From Acytostelium subglobosum LB1 (lineage: Eukaryota; Evosea; Eumycetozoa; Acytosteliales; Acytosteliaceae): DNA of 64,000 bases. The notes beneath the pieces were generated by a model. It was not told where the DNA came from. It worked only from the letters and a program-made list of their open reading frames with translations, and did not search any database. Position numbers and translations under genes: made by a program. This document shows, piece by piece, positions 18,963-29,765 of this stretch (position 1 is the stretch's first letter; each line of letters starts with the position of its first letter). The stretch lies in assembly GCF_000787575.1 (NCBI RefSeq), contig NW_012236508.1, positions 62,001 to 126,000 of the forward strand. The letters are read 5' to 3'.

Positions 18963-20333
18963 TGTATGTATAAATATGTCTGAATATATGTATGAATGAA
19001 TGAATGTAATGTATGTAGGTATATTAAAGAATAAGTGTAGTGTAGTAAACAAGTGGATAGTGTGACTGTTGGTTTTAGTGATTGAATGAGTTAGTTGATC
19101 GTGATTGATTGATGATGAAAGAGTATTATAAGTTGTTGATTGATTAACTGTTCACTGAAGATTGATTCATAGCAAAAGAGAGAGAGAGAGACAGACTGTC
19201 TTGTTTTATAGGTTGCTATGTGGTGATGATTCTTGCTTCGTTGGATGGACAGCCTTGAGATGTGGAAGTGAAGAAGAGACGAACGGTTGAGGGTTGTACC
19301 ACAAAAGACAACAGACTGAATGAATGACTGATTGACATCCACAACAGACTGAATGTGCCTGTTAGACAGATAGACAAAGAAAGACTGATAGACAGAGAAT
19401 AGGATGTAAATATAGTAGCACATGTAGATCAAGGGTGATACCAACGTCCGAACACCAAGCTGGAGGCCTAAGGCAGTCTGGTCTCGATGAGACACCACAT
19501 TGAAGAGACTGTGTGTGTGTGAGAGAGAGAGAAGGTGTGATCATGTGATTGTTGTTCTGCTCCTTGCTTGAATCATCATGTGTAGGCAGAGCTGGGGATA
19601 CAAGAACAAATACATCTCTCTACTTGTGTGTGTTTAAGTATGTGTGTATGTGTGTGTGTGTGTGCGTGTGTGTGTGTATGTGTGATGATGGTGGGGATTG
19701 ACATCACGTGGCAATAGACCAGGTATGAGAGTGGTCGAGGACCATGGGGCTGAACATGGTGGGGGTGATTTGGCGGTGTGACACAAATTGTGATTGGAAG
19801 GTGATCGACTCAGAGAGATTGATTAGGGTGTGAGGAGAAGTCCTCCCATAATCCAATAGACTTGGTGGTGTTTTTTGCACTTGTTGACAACAGTCACAAT
19901 TGTTCTGGTTCAAAGAGATAGACATCTCACGTCTTGAAGTTTAAAATGATTGTTCGATGCCAACCGGCACTCCGAGCCCTCTTGAATACCTACATAGAGC
20001 TCCGACCTCAATGGAGAGGGTGGTGAGCACCAATGTACATGGCAGAGCAATAGTCTCCATTGGCAACAGGCACAACTAGGCATTCACAACTTCAAAGTAC
20101 AGACCAGCCCTTACAGGGCAATGACATCGATGTCACCTGCACAGACACATATGATGGAGGTACCGATCGATGGCCTTTGAGATCGCTCCACCTGTCACAA
20201 GGACAAACAATAACAATGTCTCTTCCAACCATTCTGTCTGTTATGGGCTACCTACCGATCATCAAATCGCAAAGGTTTGAAGATTGGAGCACTTGAAGCG
20301 AAACAGTATTGGAAGTTCTTGTTGAAAAGATGT
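18963..20333. other. 1.37 kb intergenic, simple repeats only
   Basis: It contains an AG run near 19178-19192, GT/AG runs near 19510-19530 and an interrupted TG run at about 19639-19682. Open frames here (for example 20060-20296) lack family resemblance and codon regularity. It should hold the promoter of the seven-TM gene at its left end. No gene seen. Confidence 0.6.
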
Positions 20334-21494
20334 CTACAGGCTTGAGACAAACTCTTTTATTAACATTAGCACACCATAGTCTCTTGGATCATTATATACT
20401 GGCACCTTTGAAGCCACTGACCACAGGCTCTCGTAGTCCTCTTTGGCCTTGGCACCCACAATGAAGGAGAAGGTTAGCGACTGAATACCTCTCAGCAAGG
20501 GTACGTAACGGTTGATTGGGTCCAGCTCAGAGAGACCAATGAATAGGAATTCTACACCCTCTTGATATTGCTTGTTGTGCACGTATCGCAAAAGATAGTT
20601 GAAAAGGAAGTCCTTGTCATCTCCATAGGTGTAGCATGAGAATATCTGGCGATGAGACTGAACCCTATGCATTGTGGCTGGCATTTGAGAGGATAGAGTG
20701 AAGATGAGATCCTGATTCCAAACACTAATTGATGCCTCTGATACATGTCCATCCCTCTCCAACCTTGCCATGTATGTTTTGTAGCAATACTTCTTGTTGT
20801 ACTCTAATATCTCATTAAAGTTGTTTGGGACAAAGTTCCAGTCCTTGAAGTAGTCATCCCAGCGCTTTTTGGTCAAGGCCTTGTCCTCTTCCTCCCATAT
20901 CTTCAATTGGACGTTGTTTGGAACTGCCTCAAGTGGCACAGGAAAGTCAACGGCCCATGCATGTTGATGTTGGTCACAGTAGTGTCTGACACCGATCTGA
21001 TCCATTTTCCTATTGACAACATTGGCTGCGGTCTTGAGTGAGCTGCCATAGCATAATGATCCATCTTTCTCTAGGAAGCCACGAATCATCTTTTCAAAGA
21101 TGGTCATTGCCATACCGCCATTTCTAAACTTCTCCAACATATTAATATCGAATCCGTAATGAGAGTGACGTAATTGTCCATTGATTCTGTCCTCTCGCAC
21201 TGTGGAGCTGAATGCGCCAATTGTATTGTCACTCCTGTCCTCGACTATTGTTATTTTGTTGTTGGGTGCCAATGATGGTCTGATCATATAGTCCAATGGA
21301 TGGCTCAAACTGATCAATTGACCAGCGGTTGTTGGGGGTACTCTTGGAATTGACTTCATTAATGTTCCATCAGCCAAAGCATCGTACTCCCTAAATACCA
21401 AATCAAATGACTTTGGAGGAGCTACCGATCTTGGTTGGGATTGCTTAGAAGTGTCCGATGTTGTTTGTGTTGTTGTCTTTGTTGTATTTGACAT
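20334..21494 (-). CDS. GNAT-type N-acetyltransferase-like protein
   Basis: A single-exon 386-aa protein. After a Thr/Ser-rich start, residues about 30-165 look like a GNAT fold: a first strand FDLVFREYD, a central strand ITIVEDRSDNTIGAF, then FDINMLEKFRNGGMAMTIFEKMI, which resembles the acetyl-CoA-binding loop R/Q-x-x-G-x-G/A. A Cys/Tyr-rich segment follows (SLCYGSSLKTAANVVNRKMDQIGVRHY), the position where plant HLS1-like and other GNATs have the Asn/Tyr motif. The C-terminal half is a second domain that I do not recognise. Substrate unknown. Confidence 0.55.
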   Translation of the reverse strand: MSNTTKTTTQTTSDTSKQSQPRSVAPPKSFDLVFREYDALADGTLMKSIPRVPPTTAGQLISLSHPLDYMIRPSLAPNNKITIVEDRSDNTIGAFSSTVREDRINGQLRHSHYGFDINMLEKFRNGGMAMTIFEKMIRGFLEKDGSLCYGSSLKTAANVVNRKMDQIGVRHYCDQHQHAWAVDFPVPLEAVPNNVQLKIWEEEDKALTKKRWDDYFKDWNFVPNNFNEILEYNKKYCYKTYMARLERDGHVSEASISVWNQDLIFTLSSQMPATMHRVQSHRQIFSCYTYGDDKDFLFNYLLRYVHNKQYQEGVEFLFIGLSELDPINRYVPLLRGIQSLTFSFIVGAKAKEDYESLWSVASKVPVYNDPRDYGVLMLIKEFVSSL

Positions 21495-21767
21495 GAGAAC
21501 GTAACTATACTTTATAACTTTTCTATTACTATGTAGATAAAGATTGGACTAACTGAAGCTACTACTTTACAAACATCAACAATGTCATCTTGGTGATGTG
21601 ACTGAATGGACACAGTACCCAATTTGATCAGATAGTGGTAAGCCCCCATTTGTAAATCACATTTGTGACAACAACACCAATCTCCTATACGTGATATGAT
21701 ACCCACCCCTCCACCCTTCCTTATGTCTTGTGTCATCAAGTCAACTTTATATACCTTGGTGTTGCGC

Positions 21768-22355
21768 CTATTTGGAGCAACAGGACTCCTTCGTCTCTGT
21801 TGACTCTGGAACAATTGGAATCCTTTCTGATCGATTGGAGGTCGATGCCGAGTTTGATGCTCCAGGAGTGGATGTAGTGTTCTTGGACAGCATCCCTAAA
21901 TAACAAACGTTGGTTAGTGTACGTTGTCCAAAGTTCACATGCTGGTCGTCGTCTTTGACTCGTTCGTTGTAGTTGTTGTTGTTGTGTCTTACTCTTTGAC
22001 AAGTCCAAAAAGAGTTCCTCGACTCCTTTGTTGAGCTTGGCTGATGTGCTATAATGCTTGGCGCCGACGGATGCGGCGTATGCCTCTGCCTCCTCCAATG
22101 ATATGACTCTGGTCTTCTCCAGATCGCACTTGTTACCAATTATACATAATACTATATCGTTGCCTAGCATTGCCTTCAGCTCCTTAATCCAATTCTTTGC
22201 CTTTATAAATGAGTCGTTGTCTGTAATATCATAAACTACCAATGCACCTATTATTATGGTTATGATTATAGTTATTAGCATTGTTTGTTTGTACACAGAT
22301 GATAAGAGACTGGAGCGATTATCATGATGAGCTTCATGATAACAACGTCTCCAAT

Positions 22356-22386
<31 letters not shown>

Positions 22387-22716
22387 ACAAGCCTTACCTT
22401 GAGAACCTCTGTAATATATTGGGCCAAGAGCATGGAATCGCTCTTGACCAGCAGTGTCCCATATAGTTAAACACACTCTCTTGCCAGCCATGTTGATGTT
22501 CTTTTGAAAGAATCCAGCGTGTTGTGTCATGAGATGTTTGTCATTGAACGTATTCTGGATGTATCTAAGCACTATAGAGGTCTTTCCAACACAACCTATA
22601 TTAAATATATTTATAAATGATATCGTGTCAGCACCTTGGTACACATCTTTAAACTTAACAAGTTCATACTTACCCTCACCAAGGAGCACGACCTTAAAGT
22701 TCTTTTCAGCCTCCAT
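21768..22716 (-). CDS. rab21: Small GTPase Rab21
   Basis: Four exons: 22716-22674, 22595-22398, 22247-21993 and 21895-21768, giving 207 aa with all phases consistent. The first intron splits the P-loop, which after joining reads GEGCVGKTS, the Rab21 form (Glu after the first Gly). WDTAGQERFHALGPIYYRGSQG, GNKCDLEK and TSAK follow, and AEAYAASVGAKHYSTSAKLNKGVEELFLDL is close to animal Rab21. The C-terminal ESCCSK provides two cysteines for geranylgeranylation. Rab21 regulates early endosomes, phagocytosis and integrin traffic. The second intron contains a CAA-type repeat. The next gene, cytochrome b5, is divergent 1.1 kb away. Confidence 0.93.
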
Positions 22717-23228
22717 GTCTGTTGTTATATCTGCTTTCTCTGTCTATGTCTCTGTCTATGTCTGCCTCTGTCCTGTATCAATCCGATTCGTTGTCTAATA
22801 TAAAGGTATACCTAAATATATATTGATAGTACATGTTAGATATTGGTTATAATAGGTGCACCCGACATAGTGAGCAACAACACTTACACTGCAACACACT
22901 CACGATGTTATGATGATAATGATAATGATGTCACAACAGATTAAATTATTCTCTTTTCTCTTTTCTCTATCTCTAATACATATATTATGTATGTACCTTT
23001 TTATTATTTGTTTGGCAGCTTGAGTGTGAGGTGTATTGTTTGTTTTGATAACAACAATTAATTTTTATTATTATTATTATTATCTGATTTTTTGACTCCA
23101 CCTGGTTAGGTAAATGAATGTGGAAAGTTCAATCAACCTTCCAAAGTTCCACATTTTGTTCATAACTAGTTATTGGAGAGAATGTTAGAGATAGAGAGAA
23201 TGATAAAGAATGTGTAGAGACTGAGATT

Positions 23229-23264
<36 letters not shown>

Positions 23265-23832
23265 GGAGAAAAAGAGAAAGGTTGTAAATACTAATATCTA
23301 TGATCTATCGACTCTAACTTGGAAGAGGGAAAGAGTTCAGCAATGTCACACTTTGTTGATGAGTTCTCCACAAAGATAAACCATCATTAATGATGTGTGG
23401 TAGTATCGTTTGTCAGTTATCGCTTTTGGAGTCATCAATGGTCATGGCGTGATTGATTTGCTCCCCCACCACAAGTCTATCTGAATTTTTGTTCAGTTCA
23501 TGGTTTGTGATCAACAGGTTCAAAGCAATAATTTTTAAACAACTCCCTCTGTGAACCTATCATTCATTCAACAACAATCATCATCATCATCAGTATGTAT
23601 AAATAACCATTCATCATCTATCACCACCTCTATCTCTCTCTCTCTCTCTCTCCCTCTTCAACTTCTTTGCAGTCTCTCCACCGTCGATTTATAAATATCC
23701 ATTGTCAATCAATCTATCAATCAGTTAATCAATCAACCAAACAGCACAATTTATTTACCTTATACTAACCGTAGTATAAATATATATACATATATAGTTG
23801 TCGACCGAACATAGATAACAATCAAATACAAT
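22717..23832. other. 1.1 kb intergenic between divergent rab21 and cytochrome b5
   Basis: This space holds the promoters of both flanking genes. It has an ATT run near 23069-23083, an AG microsatellite at 23232-23261 and a TC run near 23633-23652. No gene seen. Confidence 0.6.
23232..23261. repeat. (AG)n microsatellite
   Basis: About fifteen AG units in the promoter space between rab21 and the cytochrome b5 gene. Confidence 0.95.
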
Positions 23833-24320
23833 ATGACCACCCAAACCGAGAAGACATTCAACTTGGAGGAGATCAAGAAGCACAACTCCCTCAAGGATCT
23901 TTGGATCATTTACAACAATGACGTATATGACATCACCAAGTTCGTTGAGGACCACCCAGGTGGTGAGGAGGTGTTGAAAGCCAACGCAGGTTCGTACTCT
24001 AGAGTCATCACAGCTTTTATAAGTTACCATTGACTCACTCTAACTCTTGGTCCCTTTTAGGTATCGATGGAACTCAAGAGTTTGACGATGTAGGACACAG
24101 TGACTCTGCCAAGAGCAAGATGAAGCAATATAGAATCGGTCGTGTTGCCGGTGCCCCAGCAAGAGAGGTAGAGAAGCCAAAGACCAAGAAGCCAATGGCC
24201 ACTGCTCCAGTCGCCACAGTGAAGCCAGCCGAGGGTGGACTTGGCCTGTTGAAGATCCCTCTGATCTTTGTAGTGTTGGCAATCGTTGCTTACCTCTTCC
24301 TTGGTAATGCCGAGAACTAA
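23833..24320 (+). CDS. Tail-anchored cytochrome b5
   Basis: Two exons, 23833-23989 and 24061-24320, giving 138 aa. The intron (GTTCGT...TTTTAG) sits between LKANAG and IDGTQEF. The haem-binding domain has HPGG with the first axial His ([12 protein letters not shown]) and the second His in [11 protein letters not shown], with the usual spacing. A Lys/Pro/Ala-rich linker leads to one C-terminal membrane segment ([17 protein letters not shown]), so it should be a tail-anchored endoplasmic reticulum protein. It donates electrons to desaturases, hydroxylases and P450s. Sterol synthesis, represented by squalene epoxidase elsewhere in the window, is one possible user. Confidence 0.95.
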
Positions 24321-25021
24321 TAAACTTACATTCTCAACAACAAACTTAGTTTGTCCATCAACCCATTCCAATCATAGTCTACTATACTGAGTCATTGGTA
24401 AACACAGGGATAACACCTCTGTTGGATGTTGTATACCGCACCTCACTTAAGACAAGTCATTGTTCTGTGTCTCTTTGCGCCATAGAGACCCATGATTAGG
24501 ATGCATAGTAGTGTTTTGTGTCAACTAGAGAGAATCGAAGAATAAGCACTGTTCTATTTTTGGTTTTAATTAATCATATTTTTCAGTCTTTTTTTCTGAT
24601 TAAGTCTGATTGAATCATTAGAATTCTAATGATTTTGTTCAGAGTCACAATTGTGTATCATTAATTATTACTTCCTTAACAAGTAAACTAGAGGAAGTTT
24701 TATTCCTAATCCTATTTGACAATAAGTTTGTAATTGATCCTTTTTATGTTCGCCCACAAACAAAATCAAAAAAAAAACTTACCCAAAATCTCTCAACAAA
24801 AGTCCACCAAAGAAGACTTTAAAAGTTGATCACACAACACACAACCATTCTTGTTTCTCTAGAGATAATTTTTTATCTTCCACCATCAGACTACAATCTC
24901 AACAAAGAGTTGACAACTTACCAACAGACTCTTCTCTTTATGGTATGCTTATAAGCTTAATTAATTAACCACTTCATTCAGAGGACACACTCACATATTT
25001 GATAATGGACACATACACAAG

Positions 25022-25066
<45 letters not shown>

Positions 25067-25717
25067 TACAACATATTATACCAACACTTCATCTGGATCA
25101 GGATCAACCCACACAGGACCATCTGTGTTTCCTTTGACCAATCAGCATTCTTATTGGTCCCACCATCCTCCATCCTCATTCTCAGCTCTCGAGAGCCAAG
25201 CTCTCCCATTTTTTTGGTCACAACTCATCGCTGTGATAATGATACGATGTTTTGTTGATGTTTTAGTATCACCAATCCAGCTCTCATCAGACCCAATTCA
25301 TTCTCCACCTACTCAGAGCGTGACGGTCCAAGATGGATTATTAATTAATTAATTCTCTTTTTATCCCTTTAGGAGTATAGCAGCAAGACAGCAGAAGAGT
25401 TTCATTCATAGATATATACAACATTACCTTTTTTTTTTTGTTATTTTCGGCAGTTCTGTCAACTCAACCATTGACATTGTTGGAACGTTCACAGAGAGTT
25501 GTCTTTGAATCATTCAGTCATGTTTAACATCAACCCTTATAAAGTATGTAGACTTTATCAAACACAAGGTGGTAGTCGATACTAATCACAACCTTTTTGA
25601 GAGTAGAAGAAATCATCATCGTCACTGTCTCCATTCTCATTAGGCTCTAAAAAGAAAAAGGATGGAAAGTCGTCGACCGCCTCTCTGACCTCATCGACAT
25701 CGTCACTCAAGGCAGGA
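24321..25717. other. 1.4 kb intergenic
   Basis: It is A/T-rich with a (CA)n tract at 25023-25062 and T-runs near 25430. A short upstream reading frame (ATG at 25660, eight codons: MESRRPPL) precedes the next gene by 58 bases. No other gene seen. Confidence 0.5.
25023..25062. repeat. (CA)n microsatellite
   Basis: Twenty uninterrupted CA units in intergenic DNA; likely polymorphic between strains. Confidence 0.97.
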
Positions 25718-26845
25718 ATGGAGAACAGCATGTCCCTCACTTCAGTGTCAGAGATTACAAACTCCCTGTCCAATACACACACGCACACCGACAACGCCTC
25801 CACCAATGATGAGGTCAGCGAGACTGGCGATGACTATGACCCCTTCCTTTCGATCCTTGAGGAGCCGATCGAACAGGGCGGCATTGAGAAGGAAACCACT
25901 GAGGAGCTACAAGAGATGTTATCCGTATTGAAGGGCGTACAGAATGAATGCAACGTGCTACTGCTGGGCCGCACAGGCGTCGGCAAATCATCAACACTCA
26001 ACACAGTTTTTGGCATTGACATACCGGTGCACTCATCGGAATCGTGTACACAGGACCCATTCACCTACAGTCGCAATGTAAATGGCTTCAAGCTCAACAT
26101 CATTGACACGCCAGGCTTCCTGGACTCTCATGGCGAAAGTGTCGATGCAGACAACATGGTAAAGATCCAAAAGTACCTGTCTGGCAAGACCATTCACTGT
26201 GTTCTCTTTGTGGAGAAGTTCACAGAGACACGCTTTGACGGTGCTCACCAGCTGGTCATCAATCAGTTCACAGAGAAGTTGGGTCCACAGTTGTGGCGAA
26301 ACGCCGCCGTTGTACTGACCTACGCCAACTCAGTGCTACCCGACTCGTGCTACGATGGCTATGACGAGAGTGATGAGGTTGGACCATGGCGCAAGCACTA
26401 TGACACGAGAAGCATGCAATTCAAACGCTTCTTTGGAGACATCTTTGCCAAGATGCCCCAGGATGACAACCCGCCTAGAAATATACCAGTGTTTGCCATG
26501 GAGAACTCACGTCGCTGTCTTCGAAACGAGTTGGGTCAGCGAATACTTATTGATGGCACGCCATGTCTACATGTGTTAATCACCGGTCTGCTCAAGATGG
26601 TCGATCCCAAGACAGCCTTTTTGTTCATGGGACATCTGCGTGCAAAGGACAAGCCGGGCAGGACCCACAAGGGCGATCAGCAGGACCGAGAGGCATCCAT
26701 CTTGGACAACCTGGGCGAGATACTCAAGTTGTTTATCGTGCCACCTTTCGATCAGCTTGGCAAAGGACAGATAGCGCAGATCCTAGAAGGGTGGGGCAAA
26801 AAGTTGGACAAATATGGCAATCTTCCAAACCTACTCAAAATATGA
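25718..26845 (+). CDS. AIG1/Toc-type GTPase
   Basis: A single-exon 375-aa protein. After an acidic, Ser/Thr-rich N-terminus of about 60 residues comes a septin/AIG1-like G domain: P-loop LLLGRTGVGKSSTLN (residues about 80-93), a switch-I threonine in SCTQDPFTY, and G3 IIDTPGFLDS. The expected G4 position near residue 200 reads VVLTYANSVLPDS, and a G5-like AMENSRRC follows near residue 262. This arrangement is typical of plant Toc34/Toc159 and IMAP-type GTPases. No C-terminal membrane segment is evident, though IVPPFDQLGKGQIAQIL is moderately hydrophobic. The role in amoebae is unknown; the family often acts on organelle membranes. A short upstream reading frame may dampen translation. Confidence 0.8.
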   Translation: MENSMSLTSVSEITNSLSNTHTHTDNASTNDEVSETGDDYDPFLSILEEPIEQGGIEKETTEELQEMLSVLKGVQNECNVLLLGRTGVGKSSTLNTVFGIDIPVHSSESCTQDPFTYSRNVNGFKLNIIDTPGFLDSHGESVDADNMVKIQKYLSGKTIHCVLFVEKFTETRFDGAHQLVINQFTEKLGPQLWRNAAVVLTYANSVLPDSCYDGYDESDEVGPWRKHYDTRSMQFKRFFGDIFAKMPQDDNPPRNIPVFAMENSRRCLRNELGQRILIDGTPCLHVLITGLLKMVDPKTAFLFMGHLRAKDKPGRTHKGDQQDREASILDNLGEILKLFIVPPFDQLGKGQIAQILEGWGKKLDKYGNLPNLLKI

Positions 26846-27298
26846 CCGAATCGTTTCAAGCAAGCACAAGGTCATCATCATCCACTCACTCGTTCACTCA
26901 TTATATATCTATTTATATTTATTACATGTATACATATATATTTATATATGTCATAATCATCATCCTCGCCATTATCGAATTATATATATATAGATCATCA
27001 TCATCATCATCATTCTTAGAGAACACATCTGCTGTCAACACAACATCAGCAACAACAACTAACTACTCCTGGTATCTATCATGGGGCTTCAATGGAACAT
27101 CAAGGTTAAATGTACATCAGTAACACTACAGCGAATAAAACAGTCTTGCTTTCATGGATTATCAATACTTAACGTTAATAATAATGTTGATTACGTTGAA
27201 TTCATTGCAACTCGACCAATCAAAGTGTGCGAGTCGACCAAAATCATTTTTATTCATTCAGTCAATAACAACTATTTCACTACTAATAATAATCGTCT
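26846..27298. other. 450 bp intergenic
   Basis: Tandem ATC and TA runs (26,930-27,015) and no convincing gene. A 73-codon frame at 27081 overlapping the next leader has no family resemblance. Confidence 0.5.
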
Positions 27299-28845
27299 AT
27301 GAACTTTAATTCAGTGCGCTACTATACCTTGCTGGGTGTTGACAAGGATGCCTCTCTCGAAGAGATCAAGAGAGCTTATAGAGCACTGGCTCTTCAGTAT
27401 CATCCCGACAGAAATCCAGACCCTAATGCTGTAGAGATGGTAGGTGATGATGATGATGATGATGATGATCAAGCTACACAACAGAAACAGGACGCTTACA
27501 CTATTTGCCCAGTTCAAAGATGTTAGAGATGCTTATGAGGTTCTATCTGATGAGAAAAAAAGAAAGATATATGATCAGGTATGTTGACCAGACCGCAACT
27601 GTTGTGCATATGTATCATGCAGTGTTGTTGTTGTTACTGACCTCAATCCATCAAACAGTATGGTGAAGAAGGTATCAAACTATTCGAGAATGACGTACTA
27701 GGAGAGGAGGCACAGATGCTGGCACTACTCTTCTCAGGTTCCATCAAACTACTATTTATAATAATGTTCCTGCTTATATGCGTGGCCATCCTGCTACCGA
27801 TATTCTTGGTTCTAAAGACAGGAGGCAAGGTGGATTGGGTGTGGGAGAGTGTCTTCTCTCCCATCTGGATCATAGGTGGCGTAGTGTTCCTGCTGCTCTT
27901 TGTCATGACGATCGTGGCCAAGAACCTTACACTGCTATTCCATCTGGCTCGTTTGACCTCAGTACTATTGTTTATGGCACTTCTCACAGCCAATCTCAAC
28001 CAACGCACGCACATGCTATGGAGTGAGGTGTTCATCCCCATCTACTTTCTCATCTTGTTGGACATTGTAATCATCATTCCCACTGTTCTGTATGGACGAT
28101 TCAAGAATAGATTCGCTCCTGGCGAACATAACGACACTGTTACCGACTTTGGCCTTGGTTATGCTGGTTTCCTGTTGCGCAAGTTCTCCTTTGACTTGAT
28201 GGCAGCATGGTTCATCGTGTTCTTGGTCGTTCGACTGGACAGCGTTGTTGGCTGGAGCTGGTGGATCAACGCCATCCCAGTGCTAGTGGCATTGTTCTTC
28301 CAGTTTATCATCATTGTTTCAGACTACCGATCGGACAAGCAGCACCATCACGGCGACCAACAGGCAGAGGAGCTTGGCATGATCCGTAATGCACACATCT
28401 GTTGTTATACCTTCCTCGTTATTATATTGGTCATCTTTATTGGATTGCTGGCGTCACACTTGGATGGCAAGAACTATTCAATGGCCGCTGTCTTTATACC
28501 TATTTTCATTCTTTGCGGGTATGTGTAACATAGGAGAGACAGATCTACACCTTAGGTATTGGTCATTAACACTATCCATCCTTCAATCTATATATTATTA
28601 GTTTACTATTCTGCTTGGTATGTTGCATAGTTCCATGCGTTACATGTTGCGCTCCAGGTGCAGAGGACACAGACAATCCACTGTTCCAGCAACAGCAAGA
28701 CTTCTTTGCAATGATAAACTATCGAATGATGCGACCTCAAAAGTTCTTGGAGAACAATGCTCATCAAGCAATCCCAATACCCTTGCCGCAGCCTATTGTT
28801 CTGCAACAACAACAACAACAACAGGAACAACCTGATCAGGTCTAA
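27299..28845 (+). CDS. J-domain co-chaperone fused to a TMEM185-like membrane domain
   Basis: Four exons: 27299-27439, 27513-27578, 27659-28518 and 28602-28845, giving 436 aa. Residues 7-75 are a J domain with the HPD motif (QYHPDRNPD) and [20 protein letters not shown]. The remainder has about eight membrane segments. Three internal signatures resemble the TMEM185 (Tmemb_185A) family: [37 protein letters not shown] and [18 protein letters not shown], each a G/D-containing turn followed by W/F-x-PI/V. A Cys-rich segment and a Gln-rich tail end the protein. It would recruit Hsp70 to an endomembrane; which one cannot be told. The second exon's acceptor (TTTGCCCAG) is the one that restores the J-domain frame. 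Confidence 0.85.
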
Positions 28846-29031
28846 GTAAAATACATTGAGGATAGGATATTGAACAGTTCAGCGTTATTGTGTTTAATCA
28901 ATGAGTTTCAGACTCTACGACAAGTTGTTTCTTGGAAACCTTTCTCCATGTTCAAGTGTGATGTGAGCAACAAACAAACAACATCAGATCATTCAGTTAC
29001 AAACATAAGAAACAGATACTACATTACAAAC

Positions 29032-29607
29032 ATGGCAACAACAAGGTTTTGGATAGGAACAGTATCGAAACAACATGTTAACGTTGGACTTTTAGATGGG
29101 ATTTGCCAGACATGTCATGGAAAGAAGGTACCACTGTCCAGAATGAAGAAGGGTGATTGGTTGATTTATTACTCACCTCGTGAGACAATGGAGACAAAGT
29201 CAAAGGCTCTAAAGAGCTTCACGGCGATAGGCGAGGTAGCTGACGACGAGGTCTACCAATTCAAAATGACAGACACCTTCATACCCTTTCGTCGACGAGT
29301 CAACTATATCAAGCAAGCAATCACTACATCCATAATCCCTTTACTGCCTCTTCTTTCATTCACAAAGGATCGTCAGTCATCATGGGGCGTAATGTTCCGC
29401 AATGGACTGTTTGAAATCAATGAGCAAGACTTTAAACTTATCAGAGACAGGATGATTGTAGTCTGTGACAAGGAGGAGGAAGAGATAACATCTTTGGATG
29501 TTTCAAATGTCCTGACAGAATCTGATGAACAATGTATAACTGTTGAGCGACCAACTAAGAGGCTGCGTGTCAAAGTGAACAAAGAAGAAAAGGACAAACA
29601 GCAATAA
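29032..29607 (+). CDS. EVE-domain protein (UPF0310-like)
   Basis: I start at the ATG at 29032 (MATTRFWIGTVSKQHV), which aligns with the usual start of the family; an upstream in-frame ATG at 28870 would add 54 unrelated residues. The 191-aa protein has the whole EVE domain: FWIGTVSKQHVNVG, CHGKKVPLSRMKKGDWLIYYSP, FTAIGEVADDEVYQF, FIPFRRRVNY, SWGVMFRNGLFEINEQDF. EVE domains are PUA-like folds reading modified DNA or RNA bases. The stand-alone layout with CHGK and KPGDWLIYYSP-type motifs is best known from bacteria. A Glu/Lys-rich tail of about 45 residues with a basic KRLRVKVNK is added, perhaps a nuclear signal. No intron. Confidence 0.85.
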   Translation: MATTRFWIGTVSKQHVNVGLLDGICQTCHGKKVPLSRMKKGDWLIYYSPRETMETKSKALKSFTAIGEVADDEVYQFKMTDTFIPFRRRVNYIKQAITTSIIPLLPLLSFTKDRQSSWGVMFRNGLFEINEQDFKLIRDRMIVVCDKEEEEITSLDVSNVLTESDEQCITVERPTKRLRVKVNKEEKDKQQ

Positions 29608-29765
29608 AAACGAAGTTTAATAGTAAAAATTGCAAAAAAGATTTTTTATTGAAATTTCCATTCGTCAGGTTCCCAATGATCAGAAACAAAGTGAATCGAT
29701 CACCATTAAGTATTCTCACTTTTTAGATCACATAAACTTGTAGACTTATAAATATACAACTCAAT

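Noticed and set aside
20060-20296. 78-codon plus-strand frame
   Set aside because: No resemblance to a protein family and it lies in repeat-rich intergenic DNA.
25582-25806. Minus-strand frame with an acidic, protein-like composition
   Set aside because: It overlaps the 5' end of the plus-strand AIG1/Toc-type GTPase, has no family resemblance, and its Asp/Ser richness follows from GAT/TCA-type repeats.
27081-27302. 73-codon frame before the J-domain gene
   Set aside because: A/T-rich, overlaps the leader of the next gene, and has no motif.
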